Of a stretch of DNA of 64,000 bases, positions 1-13,479 are shown in pieces. The notes under the pieces are model-generated. The model searched no databases. It was not told the DNA's origin and saw nothing but the letters and a program-made list of their open reading frames with translations. The stretch's first letter is position 1, and every line of letters starts with the position of its first letter. The position numbers were made by a program, and so were the translations under genes. The DNA is from Chionis minor (Eukaryota > Chordata > Aves > Charadriiformes > Chionididae): the NCBI GenBank assembly GCA_013398295.1, contig VZSF01005685.1, positions 670,263 through 734,262 on the forward strand. Reading direction: 5' to 3'.

Positions 1-151
1 GAATGAGCCCAGAGGGGCGGATGAGCTGAGGTTTTGCTGTACAACAATCCCAGCCTTCACCAGCCGTGCTCAAGCCTGGCTTTGCTGGCGTGCAGGCAGG
101 ACCAAAGCTAACACAGTAAGAGCAGTAAGATCGAGCTCCAGCCGTTGAGGT
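1..151. other. Intronic sequence before the first CR1 copy, nothing recognised
   Basis: No gene, repeat or regulatory site could be supported in this short stretch. Confidence 0.5.
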
Positions 152-563
152 GGAGAATCACACAATCACAGAATGTTAAGGGTTGGGAGGGACCTCTAGA
201 GATCAGCTGGTCCAATCCTCCTGCCAGAGCAGGTCCACCTAGAGCAGGTTACACAGGATGGCGTCCAGGCGGGTTGGGAATGTCTCCAGAGTTGGAGGCT
301 CCACCACCTCCCTGGGCAGCCTGTGCCAGGGCTCTGCAACCCTCAAAGTAAAGAAGTTCCTCCTCATGTTGAGATGGAACTTCCTATATCCGATTTTATA
401 TCCATTGCCCCTTGTCCTATCACTGGGTACCACTGAAAAAAGACTGGCCCCCTCCTCCTGGCACCCTCCCTTTAAATATTTGTAAACATTGATGAGATCC
501 CCCCTCAGTCTGCTCTTCTGTAGACTCAAAAGACCCAACTCCCTCAGCCTTTCAAGAGAAGGC
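152..563 (-). mobile_element. CR1 LINE 3' fragment, minus strand
   Basis: On the plus strand it opens with a degenerate CACAATCACAGAATG tail, the reverse complement of the CR1 3' octamer repeat. GGTTGGGAGGGACCTC, CTGGGCAGCCTG, AGTAAAGAAGTTCCTCC and the run up to CAACTCCCTCAGCC follow in the order expected of an inverted CR1. The piece is 5'-truncated, as most avian CR1 copies are. Wording such as CAGAGCAGGTCCACC places it with the same general subfamily as the copy at 41645-42000. Open frames across it are decayed and do not encode a working protein. Confidence 0.93.
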
Positions 564-3500
564 AGCGAGGATGGGCCAGGCAGCACTAACGAGCCCGTAA
601 CGGGCAGCAGATCCCAGTTCCCGTGAGCCCTAACCCCTGGCAGCCCCCAGCATCCAGCCGCAGCCCCCGTGCTCTACTGGGGGCAGCACTCGCTCTTCAC
701 CACATCTAAAAGGCTTCCCCTTCCCCACGGGCTCCCCACGACATCCTGGGAAAGTCTGTGAGCACCCAAACAACCGACTTCAAAGGCCAGGGAAGGACAC
801 AAGCGCACGGGGCCACTGGGGCCACCAGACTCGCTGCCGATCCGGCCCGAGGGTCCAACTTCTGCCCATTTCAAGTGAAGCTGAAAAACTTCCCACGCAC
901 AATGAGCGCTGCTTCAAGCGAACGACCAGCTCCAACCCAGGGAGCTAAACCAAAGTTTCAACACAAATAGAAGAAATGCTGAAAAAAAATCCAGCGGGCT
1001 GTGCTGGTCCCCCCCCCACAGCGTGGGGATACTCGGCAAGACGGGAGCAGGTTCCCTGGGGGTGTCAGGGTTTGTCTCCCCGCACTGAGCACAGTTGCTG
1101 CTGCCCCCAGCCCCCGTAAGGAGATGAGAGCCTCCATCACTGCCCCCACAAAACTCATTTGGCTTTTTATAAGAACAAGATTTGATCTCCCTCCGTGCTG
1201 TTCCAGGGCCCAGCAGGTCAGTAAGGATCAAACCCAGATCCATGGCAGCGTGTGCCAGGTTCGGTGGGGTTTGTCCTCGAGGAAGCCTGGGAGACACCAG
1301 CAGCTCCACATGCTCCTGGAGCTCGGGCAGCCAACCGGGCCAGGTCTGGCAAACAAACATTCATCACAAGTCTGACTAGAGGGGAAAAAAAGCACTCGTT
1401 TCTGCCTCGGTCCGAGGAGTTCTATCACGTGGCAGTTCCTGAGAGCTCTTTTCCCTGAGTGTTTCTTACTTGAAAACCAAGAACTTGCCTCCAAGCTTGC
1501 CGGGGCAGACAGACATCCGCGTGTGTCCATGCTGTGAAAGGCAGCAGGTATAAATGGGAAGCTGGTGCAGCTGGAAACCTTGAAATCATGGGAGATGCAG
1601 AGCTCTGGGGAGGAGAATGCACTGGCAGCCCAGCCCCTGGACCCTTCCCCAAACTGTGGCCGTTGCTCCCAGAGAAAACCCGAGCTCTGTATTACACCCC
1701 TGCTCTGCATCACAATTTCTGCTTATTAAAGAGAAAGGAAAATTGTTTTTTCCCCCCTCTTTGCAAGGTGTTCTGGCACGTACAGACTCATTAGAGCAAA
1801 CCAGCACAGTGTGAATGCCAGGGATTTCCACAGTAACTCCATAAACGCAGCGCTAATGTATCTCATCTTGAATGAGGTTCTCTCAGCCAAGCAGAAGGAA
1901 ACACTTAATCTAGAAGATGAAGGAGACTGAGGACACGGGAGGTTTCTACAAAAGGATTCTGGGGTGCACAGAAAGCTCAGGGGTGATGCAGCGGGTCCTT
2001 TGCCTGGGTCCGTATTAGCTCCTCTAATGTTACAATTAGGGCACAAAAATGGAAGAAAACGCAGAGAGTTACACAAGTGTGTGACAAACCGCTGGTGTGC
2101 GCGAGGGAAGCTGTCGAGGCACCTCAGCTGGGGGACACAGACGGCAGAGCAGCAAAAGTTAAAGGCAGGAACGGCAATTCAAAATGATGGGATGTAAAAC
2201 CGATATTGCGGTCGATGGAGCTTGAAGTAAGTTTATCCCAGCAGCAATCTGCTGCAGCGTGCAAGACGGGCAGCCTGGCAGGTAAGGGCTCCCGCACACC
2301 CACAGAAAACACATCTATTTGTCTACGTTTCCAAAAGCTGAAACCCAACATCTGGGCAGCGGAGGAGCGGGGAGCACGGGGCTGCCGGGTCCCCAGCCCA
2401 AGGGGCGGCACCGCAGTCCCGGGATCGCTCCTGCTTCTTCCCCCAGCCCCGCTCGCAGCCATGGCATGGCCGACCTTCTGCCGAACCGCTGAGGGGTTGC
2501 CAAAAATCACACAACGTGCATATCTAACACAGCAGAGGGTGAGGAAGGGACAGCCTTTCACATAATTTTGTGTTCTGCACGCTCCGTTAACCACTTCTCC
2601 ATTGACGATCAATAGGACCCAGCAAGCACACGGCGAGGAGCCACCACGACGTTTGCCCGCAGAGAGGTTTCTGCAGCCAACTCCACAGCGCATCACGTCA
2701 AACCATTGGAAATGCCAGCTGAAAGGTGGATTTCCTCACTCCCCATCCTCCCTCCAGCACTTCTGCACATCAGCCGTCCCAGAGAGTGCCCCGGGAGCAC
2801 CGGCGTGTGTTAGCTGCTCACACGGCGTGAACGTTCCCGGTGCTGAGACTGCAAGTCCAAACAGCCCAAAGTTTCCAAAACCATCAGTGGTTTCACAGCC
2901 TGAGGCAAATCCTCATAGAGGTCTGCCAGCTTGAGGCATGGATATTCTCCAAAAAACTCAGGGTGGGGCTTGGTTCCTTAAATCACCAGCTACTTCAGAC
3001 CTGAACCTTCCTATTTCAGACCCTCATCTTCCTAAAAGCTTGGACCTATTTAATTTTTTAATTGATGTACCAAGGATATGGTTGTATTTGAGCAGGTGGT
3101 TTTTCTTCCCCAGCCGAAAGTCCCTTTTCCCCAAATGCATCCCACACAACCTGCCTGGCACCAGCCCTCGTCCAGCCCCGCATCCATAATGTGGGAGAGC
3201 AGCCCCCTAATAAAGCTGCATCAGCAACACCATGATACGGGGCTGCTGCTTGACTACTCTAATTTCCCGCACTCGCACAGCTCCTTGGGAACTGATTTAT
3301 AAGTATAGTTTAAAATCTCACTGGAATCAAAACTAATTTATAGACTCGAGAGGAAAAAAAAATTGACATTTTCTGTATCACACACCGTCGCCGTAAATCA
3401 ATTTCCATTTTGCGCCCCTGGTGCAAGCTGCTTCCAGCCTTGGTAAATAAATGCCAAGGGTAATGAGTTTTGAAACAACCAGCCTGAAAGTAACAAAGAA

Positions 3501-6500
3501 AATGACAGTCACTGCAAAATCCTTACACTGCCAGGAAGCCGCAACTGCAAATTAACATGATTACCAAAACCCAAGTGACGAGGCAGAGGAGACCGAGAAT
3601 TTGAGCAAGGAGTTGATTTGCTGTCTTTAGTTTATTTTATCTTCCTCCTCCAATGTCGTGGAAGATGCGCGGTCCTCTGCTCGTTAGTGACTGCTCCATG
3701 GGAGGTAATCACTTGTTGGAGGAGGACAAGCTGCGAGCAGCCTCCACGGCGACGCTCTCATGTGGGTAATGAACCTCCAAGAGGTTTCAGGCAGGGAAGC
3801 TCTTGGAAAGCAGGAGGGGACGAGTGCCAGCCCTCTGCTCGGAAGGGATTTTGCAGGGAAAGCGAAGGCAGCTGCAAAGAGCCAGGCGAAGCCGTCACGC
3901 AGCCGTCACTCACAAGCCCATCATGGGGTCAATTACCAAATTGCAAACTGTGATTTCCCAGAGGAAAACTGTTTCCTCCCGTTTTGTTTCTGCCCCGAAA
4001 GGCCGCTATTACTGCAGGTGTGCGAGGCTGAGTTTCGACATCCCCTTCGTCCAGGCTGCGATGCTCCGTCCGGAGATGCGGGATCTGCGGGTGGCAAATG
4101 CCATTTCGCCACCGAATTGTACCTGCCCATCCAGCTGGGGAAAAAACAAACTTGGTGGCACCACGGCAGGAAGTTAAATGCACAACACAAACCTCCTTAC
4201 ACACAAGCACTGAGAATGCCACAAAGGAACACCCTTTTCCAACACATTAACCCAAAAAAAGGCGCTGGGTAAAGTGCAGAGGAAGGGATGCCCCACGGAT
4301 AAGCCATTTTGTTGTGCTGCAACCTTCATATCAACAAAAGCATGATCATCCAAGAAATATCAGTTGCAAATCTCCCTTGCTGGGCAGTAACAGCACATTT
4401 CTGTGGGGTCCCTGCCCACCACTGGACTTCGGGAGCCCCTTCCACCCCGGCGGGAAGGTGCGAAGCTGTCGGCAGGAGACGCGTGGGAGGAACAGCGACA
4501 TTTCGATAAACGCTTGAGAAACAGCTCAAACCAGAGCTGATACCCTCTGCCAGCTGGCGTTAAACAAGAAGGAAGGGTGAGAAATGCTCATGTAGGAAAC
4601 AAAAACCTGCGAGAGACGCCACACGGAGCCCCGGCCAGCATCGCCCCACGCGAAGGTTGGAACGGCATCACCTTCAGCACAGGACGGGTGCGACCGAGGT
4701 CCCAGTTTCTGTACTGAGAGAGGGGATCTCTGAAAAACCTGACAATCATCCAGGTTGACCACGCACCCACCAGGAGCGACCTCCTGCGTTTTATCAGCTC
4801 TGCAGCAAACCTGGCTGTCACCGAGGGAGACGCTTCCAGTGCCATCTGCTCCCTCTTATTTTGAAGGCTCAGCTCCGCGGGGACAGGTGAGAATCTTTGT
4901 TCGTCAAACCGGAGGGAGTTCACGTGTTTCTCAAAGCATCTCCTGGTGCTCAGGAGCATCAGCTGCACAGAGCAGGAGCAGCCCCTTCCTCTCCAGACAC
5001 GGGCAGCGTGCTCCCGTCGTGGAAATCAGCCGCTCCTATGGAGCTTTAAGATACTCGAGGATGAAAGGCAAGGGAGGTAAAGCTAATTCATTTTTATCAC
5101 AACAAAAGAGTAAAATCCAACAGTAAAGGCTTGCACTGACAGCAATCAATGGCTCGGTAACCTCCAGGCATTGTTATGCTCAAAGAAAACAGCGAAATAA
5201 TATTAGAACAAACTAACAAGAAGGCGCAATTACCGATGAAAGCAGCACCCAGGTGAGACTTCACACACGCTCTTCTCAACGCGCAGCCTCAGAGCCACAC
5301 GGCGTGAGGATCAGACATCTCCCGCCGCAGGCGAGGCGTCTCCGGTGGCTGAGGATGCAGCCACTCACCCATCACACTCCGAATTTGGGGTTATTTTTTT
5401 TCCTGTTTGCAAAGGAGCCGGCAGCTGCAGCCCCGTCGGGGTCAGCAGCCAGCACATCTCCCCCAGCCCTGCCGCCGAGCACCCAAACTTCCCCTGATCC
5501 AAAGTGATCCTCTGAGCAGTGAAGTCACTTGATGTATGAAAGTAATTTGAATTTATGTATCAGAAATGCAAATTCAGCCCTGAGGCCATTCTCCTGTATG
5601 CGGCCCGGGAGGTTAGTTACTTGGAAAATAAGAGGGAAGTTAATTACCGGTCCCAGCACAGTAAAGCTTTTGTTACAGTTCAGAAGGAAAAGAAACAAAA
5701 GAGACTGATATAGGGGGGAAAAAGCCACCAACAAAAAAACCCCCAGAGCGACTCACATTTGTCTTCTATTAAGAAAAGCCTCGATAAGACACATCATCTG
5801 CATTCAGAGAAAGGAAAGGAAATGCCAGGTCCCGTCTACCCATGTGCGTGGCGGTGGGGGGACGGGTGCCAGGCCAGGATCCCAAGGGACTCCCTGAACT
5901 GCCCCTCAGATCCTCACACCACAGATCTCCCAGCCCCCACTCACTTGGTGCCCTGGAATTTATAAAATACCAACGTGTAAAGAATTAGGATAATTTCTGG
6001 GAACCGGACGGGTTTCTTAGAATAAGAGACGTGCAGCGAAGGCGGTGGGTTACCAGCAGTGCTGCTCCCTGCTCTCTAGTCCAGAGATGTCGCACATCCA
6101 GGAGCCAGCCCAGACTGCTCCATGCTCTCAAAATGACATTTTTTTTTAGCAACAGAAGAGAGGTAGAACACACAGAACTGATGTAAAACCCTGGAGAGCC
6201 AAGACTGCCAGCAGAGTGGCCATAGAGCAGAGAAAGCAAATGGAGCAGAGAAAGAGCATCATCTCGGGATGCAGAGCAACGACAGCACGCTGTGTGTTCC
6301 CAGAGGGCGAACTGCCCCCCTGGCCGTGCCACCCACGAGCTCCATCGTCCCCTACCACAGGATGGAGCACCCTGTGCCCCCCCTTCCCGCTGTGCTGCTC
6401 CTGGAAAGGCACCAGCACCGACAGCGGCTGCAGCATCCAAGGTCGGAGCAGCGGAAACGATGTTGGGTGGCGGAAAAAGGAAAGAGTTTGCAACTAAAAG

Positions 6501-9500
6501 CTTAGCAGGGATGATTCACGCTTCCCCGCTACAAAGAGATGTCCCTCTTTGCCAAGTACTTCACCTTGGCTTGGCAAAGGACCATCAGCCACAGGCACCT
6601 AAGTCACGTAATCTCACCATAAAAGCCCTGGCACAGGGTTAGAGCAATATTTAGGTGTCCTGCTCAAAGAGAGGTCGAGAGAGAAATGGAAACTCCATAT
6701 GGCTATTTTATATATCTAGCAGCTTTATCCATTCAGCCGGCTGCAAAGGGAAGCGTGCGGCTGTGGAGAACAATGATACCAGTTCCTGACACGGCACCGT
6801 GCCCCGGAGGGAGCCGTCGGCAGGAAGAAGCCTTTGCCCAGCGAGCCCGGCCAGCCCGCCAGGAAGCCAGCAGATGGCCACCAGCTCCCAGAGGGCACCG
6901 ACCCACATCCCGGCCACACTGGACAGACTTTGGGACTTCTGGCAGTACATTGGCTCATGTCCAAAGCCCATCCGTGGAGCGGCACGGGGAGGAAAACCGC
7001 CATGCGAAAGGGAACGGAAGTGGAAAGGGAAAGGAAAACGTCTTTCATTCTCGTGAACAAAACAAAAAAAGCCACAAGCGATTCAAGACGCGCCACAACT
7101 TCCAGCCTACAAACGGGGCGACGGCGAATCTTGCTCAGGCGCCTGCTGCGAAGCGACAAAAGCCGCTTCATCCGGGCGCTGCGAACACCCCGGAGTGTGC
7201 GGTGCTGTTGTGGGTTTCCTCCTGGGATAAAGCCACAGCCTCTTCCCTCCTTCCTGAGCCCACCACGGGCTGGAGAACCAGCCCCGAGGTCTGCCCGAGC
7301 ATCCTCGCACCGCCACAACGGCACAGCTCCCAAGTCACGGCTCCGGGGGCAGCTGGCCCCTCCGAAACGCTCCCATCGGACACATCATCCACGTGCTGCG
7401 TGTGGAAACAGAGCCGTGGCCGGGACCTGCAAGGAATTCCTAAACAGAGAGCTGGCGTTTGGGAAACACGCTTGATGCCACACTTCAGGCTCCAAAAGCA
7501 TCCAAGCAGCAGGGCGGACGCTGCACGTGGTGAGACGCGGGGGTCGCTGCTCTCGCTGCCTCCGGCAGAGACTGCACCCCGCAGTCCCTGCACCCCGGCT
7601 GCACCTGGGTTTTATGGGTGCTTTTTCGGTGCTGGTTTTTTATGCGCTGTTTCGGGGACCCGCCAGCGGCGGGGGGAGCTCGGAAATCACCGAGCACTGG
7701 AGACTTTGCATCTCCTCCCTCCCCAGCAGCCGCTAACGAAGCCTGGGTCGTTTAACATGCACAAACCTCACTGGAGAGCAATATACCTAAATACACAGTG
7801 ACTTTTTAGAGTACGTACGTGACACGCGAGCGCAAGCACAAGGAACTGGATAGAAGACGCTCGTGTGTGTACAGAGGGGAGGAGAAAGAGAGGACACTTC
7901 TCCCTGCGGCGCCATTTGATAGTCTGATAGATCACCTAGGTTCCGCTACGGGACAGGACGACACAAAGGAACCTGCATTAATACTTTCTCTCAAGTCTAA
8001 ATACTGACCAAATATTCAAATTCAATTTTTTTTATTATTATTTCAGCTAATTTTTTTATTAAAAAGACACCGTCCCCCACCGCTCGTTTGTTTGAATGAA
8101 GGAGAAAGCGGGTCTATGCAAAGTCTGGCAGAAGTGAAAAGGAAACATTTTCCTTGTGATTGACAAGATAAAGCCTCCAAATGATTGACAGGACAAAAGA
8201 CTTTTGTTTTCAGTTGATAGGCAATGCAGTGATTTTCTTTAAATGGCATCTTTTCTCCCCAAGTCTTCCCGGAAAAAGCACAAACCACAAGAGGAGCCCC
8301 TGCCTTGAGCTGTATCGATCCCTTGCCTGGGCAAAGCGGGTGAAAGGCCAATTACCGCCAGGTTTTCCACAGTCCAGAGCCTCAAGAAGCCAAGTAAATC
8401 AAACGCACGCTCAAGAGCCAGCCCTGCTCCCACCACGGACACAACCACTGTGCAAACAGGCGGCAGCAGTGCCGCACAGCACCGCTGTACATCCTTACAC
8501 TCCGGGCAATTCTGCTCCGTTCCCTGAAAGCAAATCCTACTGCACCCCTGCCTGTTATTCCTCTTTTCCCAAGCTCCTACCCTCGCCAGCTTCCCTCCCC
8601 CAGCAAAAATCAAATCAACGCACATGACACGTATTATGGTGACAAATTTAAGTTATGTTAGATGTGCTATACTGACAGGCGTCTTGCAGGGAACCGGGTT
8701 TAGCCCTTCTAGAGGAGCCAGGATGCTCCAGGAGCAGGCGGACGAGCTTGGTGAATCCCCACAGATGGGAGAGCGTGACTCCGCCAGCATCGCTTCTTCA
8801 GCATCCCTCATGGTGACCAAGCCACGGGCTTGTGTTCGGCCCCCAGAAACACCCGTCTGACTACACAAGTTACTTCCAGCACCGGGGGTTGTTTTTCCCA
8901 ATGCATTTCCCAACGCGGACCTAAAACACCAGAAGACCTACTCCTGCAAACGCTTGGACATGGAGCGTTTGGACACAGCCACGTGGAGCAAGGAATCCAT
9001 CCCCCATGGTGTCACTCTTCCCTTCCTGAGTAATCTTGGCTTGCAGAGGGAGACAGCATGCTGTGAAACCAAAGGGCAGTTAAAAAAGCGGGTGTTTCCC
9101 CGTTTTAGGTGACCTTCCCAGCAGATATCTGGCTGCAAGGGGCGTCCTCGCGGCGCTGCGAGCATCCCCTGAATAATTCATTTTTTGAGGAGGGATGCGA
9201 TGGATGCAGAGCGGGAGAGAAGGGGAGGGTGACCTGAGCGGGGTTCACTCTTGGTGTTCCTCTCTGTACAGTTCCCAGTGCCGGGTGGGTCAGCCCCCAG
9301 AAAAAAAACTAAGTATAGATTAAATATAATTTTGGTTTAAAATTTAAAAAAAAAAAAGCACACTGCGTGAAAATAATGACATTAATCTTCTCAAAATTTT
9401 AACTTTTCAGACAAAATGATTAGCTGCATTTCCAAAGTTAGGAGTGTTTTCAGTTAACAGTTTGTTGGGGGAAATAAATAAATAAACACAACAAGAAAAC

Positions 9501-11264
9501 GCAAGCTGCCCGCGCTGTTCTGCCCCACTGTGACCCTGGTGGTCCACGCAGGAGACAGACCCTGGCACAGCTAATCCACCCATCCGCTGTTCATGCCGGT
9601 ATTTGGGCATAACGCAAAGTCATTTTGCGAAGCACAAATGGAAGCAGCTCGGAGCACCTGCCCCGGGGCTTGGCAGAAGCCCCTCCGCGTTCAGCCGGAG
9701 GGACAAAGATGATGGAGGAGATGGGACAAACCCCTTTGACTCTCAGAAGCCAAACCTGACCATCACAACAAATAAATAAGCGCAGAAAACAGGCACGTGC
9801 AGGTCTGTCACACGTATCACCGCATCCCACAGAGCTCCTCTTACGGAGTCACCATCCAGATTGACCCCGACAAGAGGCAGAAAACATCTTTGTTTGCCGG
9901 CAGCAAAAAACCCAGCAAGCCAGAGGTAGGAACTGCATGATCAGCTTTCTGCGATATCATCACAGCTGTGACCCAGATACAGCCCTCTTTTTAAAAATAA
10001 TAATAACCTATACATGAAAAGAACAGAAACATTATGCTTTGCCTATGAATAATGACTTAGGACATCAGGGGGGGAAAAAAAACCCCCACAACACAAAAAT
10101 CTCCCACTCGTGTCAAATGACACGGTTGTGAGACCATCTCGCATCTGTTATCTGTCTCCATCGCTCCTCATTTCTCTGGCTTTCCCGAGAAGTTCATACA
10201 TATTTAAAAAGGCCAATAGCTCCATTACTCCTCACTTCTTATCATGTGGGAAGAGGAGAGTCTGTAAGGGAGGGGGGAAAAAAAGAAAACACCACAGTGA
10301 AAAATATCACCGGAGTCCCACAACACTATTTACCCCTAATCCTGTGTCTAAAGTAGTTTTTCCTTGGAGGAGGGCTGCCAGGGCGGGAGGCGCAGCTCGG
10401 GGAGGATCATCCAAGGTGGCTGGGGCCGGCAGGAGGCTCAGCCTTTCCCAGCAGCCACCGTGCGGCGCGGCCAGCACGGACCCGCTCTCAATGTCCTCCT
10501 TGTTCTCCCAGCAGAAGCAGGCTGGAAAACTATTAATTACGAACCAGCGCTGGCACGCTCCCTTCACAGCAACGGCGCTGGAGGAGAAGACATCCCAGCC
10601 CGCGCCACTGGTTCGGGTTTGCTCTGGCAGCAGGGATGCAACCAGAGCGGTGGGCAGCACCAGCAACTTTCCAAGCACGTTGGGTTTTGGGGTGGTTTTT
10701 GCTTTTTTTCTTTTTTGCTTTCACTGACAACCAATTCTTTGAGAAGTTTTGCTGACTTTTTTTTTTTTTTTTTTTTTTAAATATACTCAATCTTCAGTTT
10801 GTTTGTGGCTCAGAAAAGAGCAGGCACTTTAATAATAAGAGTTTTGGTAACTTCCCCCAGGAAGTCAGAGCTGGAACTGGCTTCGTGCTCGTACTTACCC
10901 TACGGGGAGGGCTTGACCTCGCTCTATAATCCTGAGCCCAGTGCAAAGAAACCCAAGGCCAGCAAAATCTCATGCTCAGACTTTGATCCGACCATAAGCA
11001 TTTTACCCCTGTTTCAAAGGCCACTAAAGGTGCCCAAAGCCAGCTCCCAGGGGAGGTGAAGCATCTCCTGCTGGTATCCTCCCTACCCGAGTCAAGGCAC
11101 TGGCACTCCTCGGAAGACGCGACAGCGGAGGCAGGGCTGGAAGGATGCCGCTGGGCAGTGGGAGGGCAAACATGTCCTTCCGAAACACCACATCAAGCAC
11201 CTGGCAGCAGGACCACAGACACCTTACCTGCATCACCCCATTCCTCCTCACAAATATTTTTATA
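564..11264. other. Intronic sequence between CR1 copies, no gene supported
   Basis: About 10.7 kb without a recognisable coding exon. It alternates between GC-rich stop-poor stretches (2300-2500, 6780-7720, 10360-10660) and AT-rich stretches (3300-3560, 5500-5720, 7990-8060, 9300-9410). A 371-codon open frame on the plus strand at 6686-7801 is discussed as a finding; it has no domain I recognise. Homopolymers include a 22-T run at 10757-10778. Confidence 0.6.
10757..10778. repeat. Poly-T run (22 bases)
   Basis: An uninterrupted run of 22 T. On the VAV2 sense strand it would be poly-A. No retrotransposon body was recognised beside it. Confidence 0.95.
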
Positions 11265-11857
11265 TAGAATCAGAGGATGGTTTGGGTTGGAAGGGACCTT
11301 AAAGACCATACAGTCCAACCCCCCTGCACTGGGCAGGGACACCTCCCAACAGACCAGGTTGCTTCAACCCCGTCCAGCCTGGCCTGGAACCTCCAGGGAT
11401 GGGGCAGCCACAGCTTCTCTGGGCAACCTGGGCCAGGGGCTCAACTCCCTCACAGTGAAGAATTTCTTCCCGAGATCTCATCTAAATCTCTCCTCTTCCA
11501 GTTTAAAACCGTTCCCCCTCATCCTATGACTCCACTCCCTGATCCAGAGTCCCTCCCCAGCTTTCCTGGAGACCCTTTAGGGACTGGAAGGGGCTCCAAG
11601 GTCTCCCAGGAGCCTTCTCTTCTCCAGGCTAAACGCCCCCAACTCTCCCAGCCTGTCCTCACAGCAGAAGGACTCCAGCCCCTTGGATCATCTTCATGGC
11701 CTCCTCTGGACCCCCTCCAACAGGTCCATGTCCTGCTGACGTTGGGGGCTCCAGAGCTGGACCCAGTATTCCAGGTGGGGTCTCAGGAGAGCGGAGCAGA
11801 GGGGCAGAATCTCCTCCCTCACGCTACTGCCCACGCTGTGGGGATGCAGCCCAGCAT
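11265..11857 (-). mobile_element. CR1 LINE 3' fragment, minus strand (longest copy in the window)
   Basis: It begins on the plus strand with TAGAATCAGAGGATGG and GGTTGGAAGGGACCTTAAAG, the inverted CR1 3' end. It then runs through CTCTGGGCAACCTG, CACAGTGAAGAATTTCTTCC, CTTCTCTTCTCCAGGC and CCAGGTGGGGTCTCAGG to GATGCAGCCCAG. That order matches the CR1 3' untranslated region and the end of ORF2 reversed. The element is about 590 bp and 5'-truncated. It is closely alike to the plus-strand copy at 23391-23850, with the same GGGACTGGAAGGGGCTC-type wording, so both belong to one subfamily. Confidence 0.96.
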
Positions 11858-11911
11858 CAAATATCTAGCTCGTTGTATTATTTTCATCCTGCCCACGCTG
11901 TCATGATGCAG
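11827..11911 (+). repeat. Imperfect direct repeat (23 bp) at the 5' edge of a CR1 copy
   Basis: A 23-bp sequence at 11827-11849, starting CTGCCCACGCTGT and ending GATGCAG, recurs at 11889-11911 with 20 of 23 bases the same. The first copy lies inside the CR1 end and the second 39 bp beyond it. The three differences are adjacent (GGG against CAT). Confidence 0.75.
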
Positions 11912-13479
11912 TTCCGTGAAAACTTGACGTTTATGTGTGTTTTCACCATTCAAAAGGTGGAAGGAGAAAAATGAAATTACTGAATTGCCTCGCAGGTTAC
12001 CATTCAACACAAAATACCCAGCAACGACGCCAGCCAAGATGAGTGCCACTTCCATGGTGTACGGAAGCCCAAAGCCTGGCCCGTGACCTGCATCTAAGGA
12101 GAAGTTTGCCAGGACAGAGTGAGCAGAGAGTACGGGCAGCTCCAGCCCCGCAGCCGACACAGCCCCTGCGCTCCCCCGGCTCCAGACTCTGCACCACCAA
12201 CCACCCGGCTCTTCGCCCGGCTTCCAGCCCCTCATCCTTCCTCAGCCGTCAGCCCAGAAGTCCATATCCTTGATTACCAACTCTTTTGCCTCGTATTTCT
12301 ACGCAGAACCACAGCAACTAAAATATTAAAGCAATAAATATCTGTGTATTTATATAAATCTTCACATAAACATTTTGGTCACAACCTGCCTTGATTTATT
12401 TTTTTTTTCCCCTTCTTGCCTCACTCGGACAATATTGACGTGATGATATTTTCGTGCATTACAGGAACATTTTTTCCTCTCAGAAGGAAATGGATGAAGT
12501 CAGCCCCAGCTGTGAGCGTGCCGACAGCCACACCGTGAGCACAGCCTTCTTCCAAAGGCTGCAGAAGGGCAATTTCATGTGACCTCATCATAATTCTAAT
12601 CCTCATTTATTTCCTTGGGTTTGGGACAGATTCAGAGCAGCCAGTGAAGCTCACTGGGAGGTAAAGATGCTCTCCACGAGGCCACTCGTGTGCGTGCGGC
12701 ACTGCCTGTGCGGGATCCATCTCACCGTTTCTACAATGCCGTAACTAAAAAGCTCTGTTCTTCACCCAGACTAGAGCTGATGGTTACTGTCAAGCCCGGC
12801 TGCTCTCCCAGCCCCGCGAAGCACACTCGCTAGCACCCGGGGGCTGCAAAGGAGGACTTGCAGATGACAAGTACCCAAGTCATCCACCCCGGTTCGCACT
12901 GGAAATCTTGTGTATCAATCTTGCTTTCGGGGCTTCGTGCAAGCTGGGTGAGGGCTGTAGCAGAGGACAGAGCGTGAGGACACCCGGCAAGGCTGGCCGT
13001 GCTGAAAAATCACCAAAGCAAATGGCACCACCCACCCGCTCATCATCCTGGGGGGCAGAGGGAGCCCCTCCACGGAGCTTGGTCCTCGCAGGCAGGTGGG
13101 AGACGACGAAGATGTACATCCTCACGGCGAAGGCAACGCTGCCACAGAGCTCTCACCAGACCCGTCTCCAGAGCAAGAAGCAGGACTGAAAGCAGCACAG
13201 AACCACTGCGACGGTGGGGTGAGCCCGGCGGCAGCGCTGCTCGCACACGGGGAAGCCACACAAATCGAATTCTTCGGGGTCAACTCTTTTTTTTGACTGG
13301 GGAATAGCCAGCTGGAGCAGGAGAAGACAAAAACACTGATTCTACATGAATTTTTAAGCCATGCAGACAAGTTACTGCTCCACACTCTCCTGCACCCATC
13401 CGCGGCACGTGCCGCTCTCTGCTACGCTCCAGCGCCTCTCCCGTCTTCAGCGGCCGGGGTCCTAACGCTGCTAACTGGG

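Noticed and set aside
239..586. 115-codon minus-strand open frame at the left edge
   Set aside because: It lies almost wholly in the CR1 fragment at 152-563 and reads through its 3' region. It is repeat sequence, not a host gene.
11277..11906. 209-codon plus-strand open frame
   Set aside because: It covers the inverted CR1 copy at 11265-11857 and is its antisense translation.
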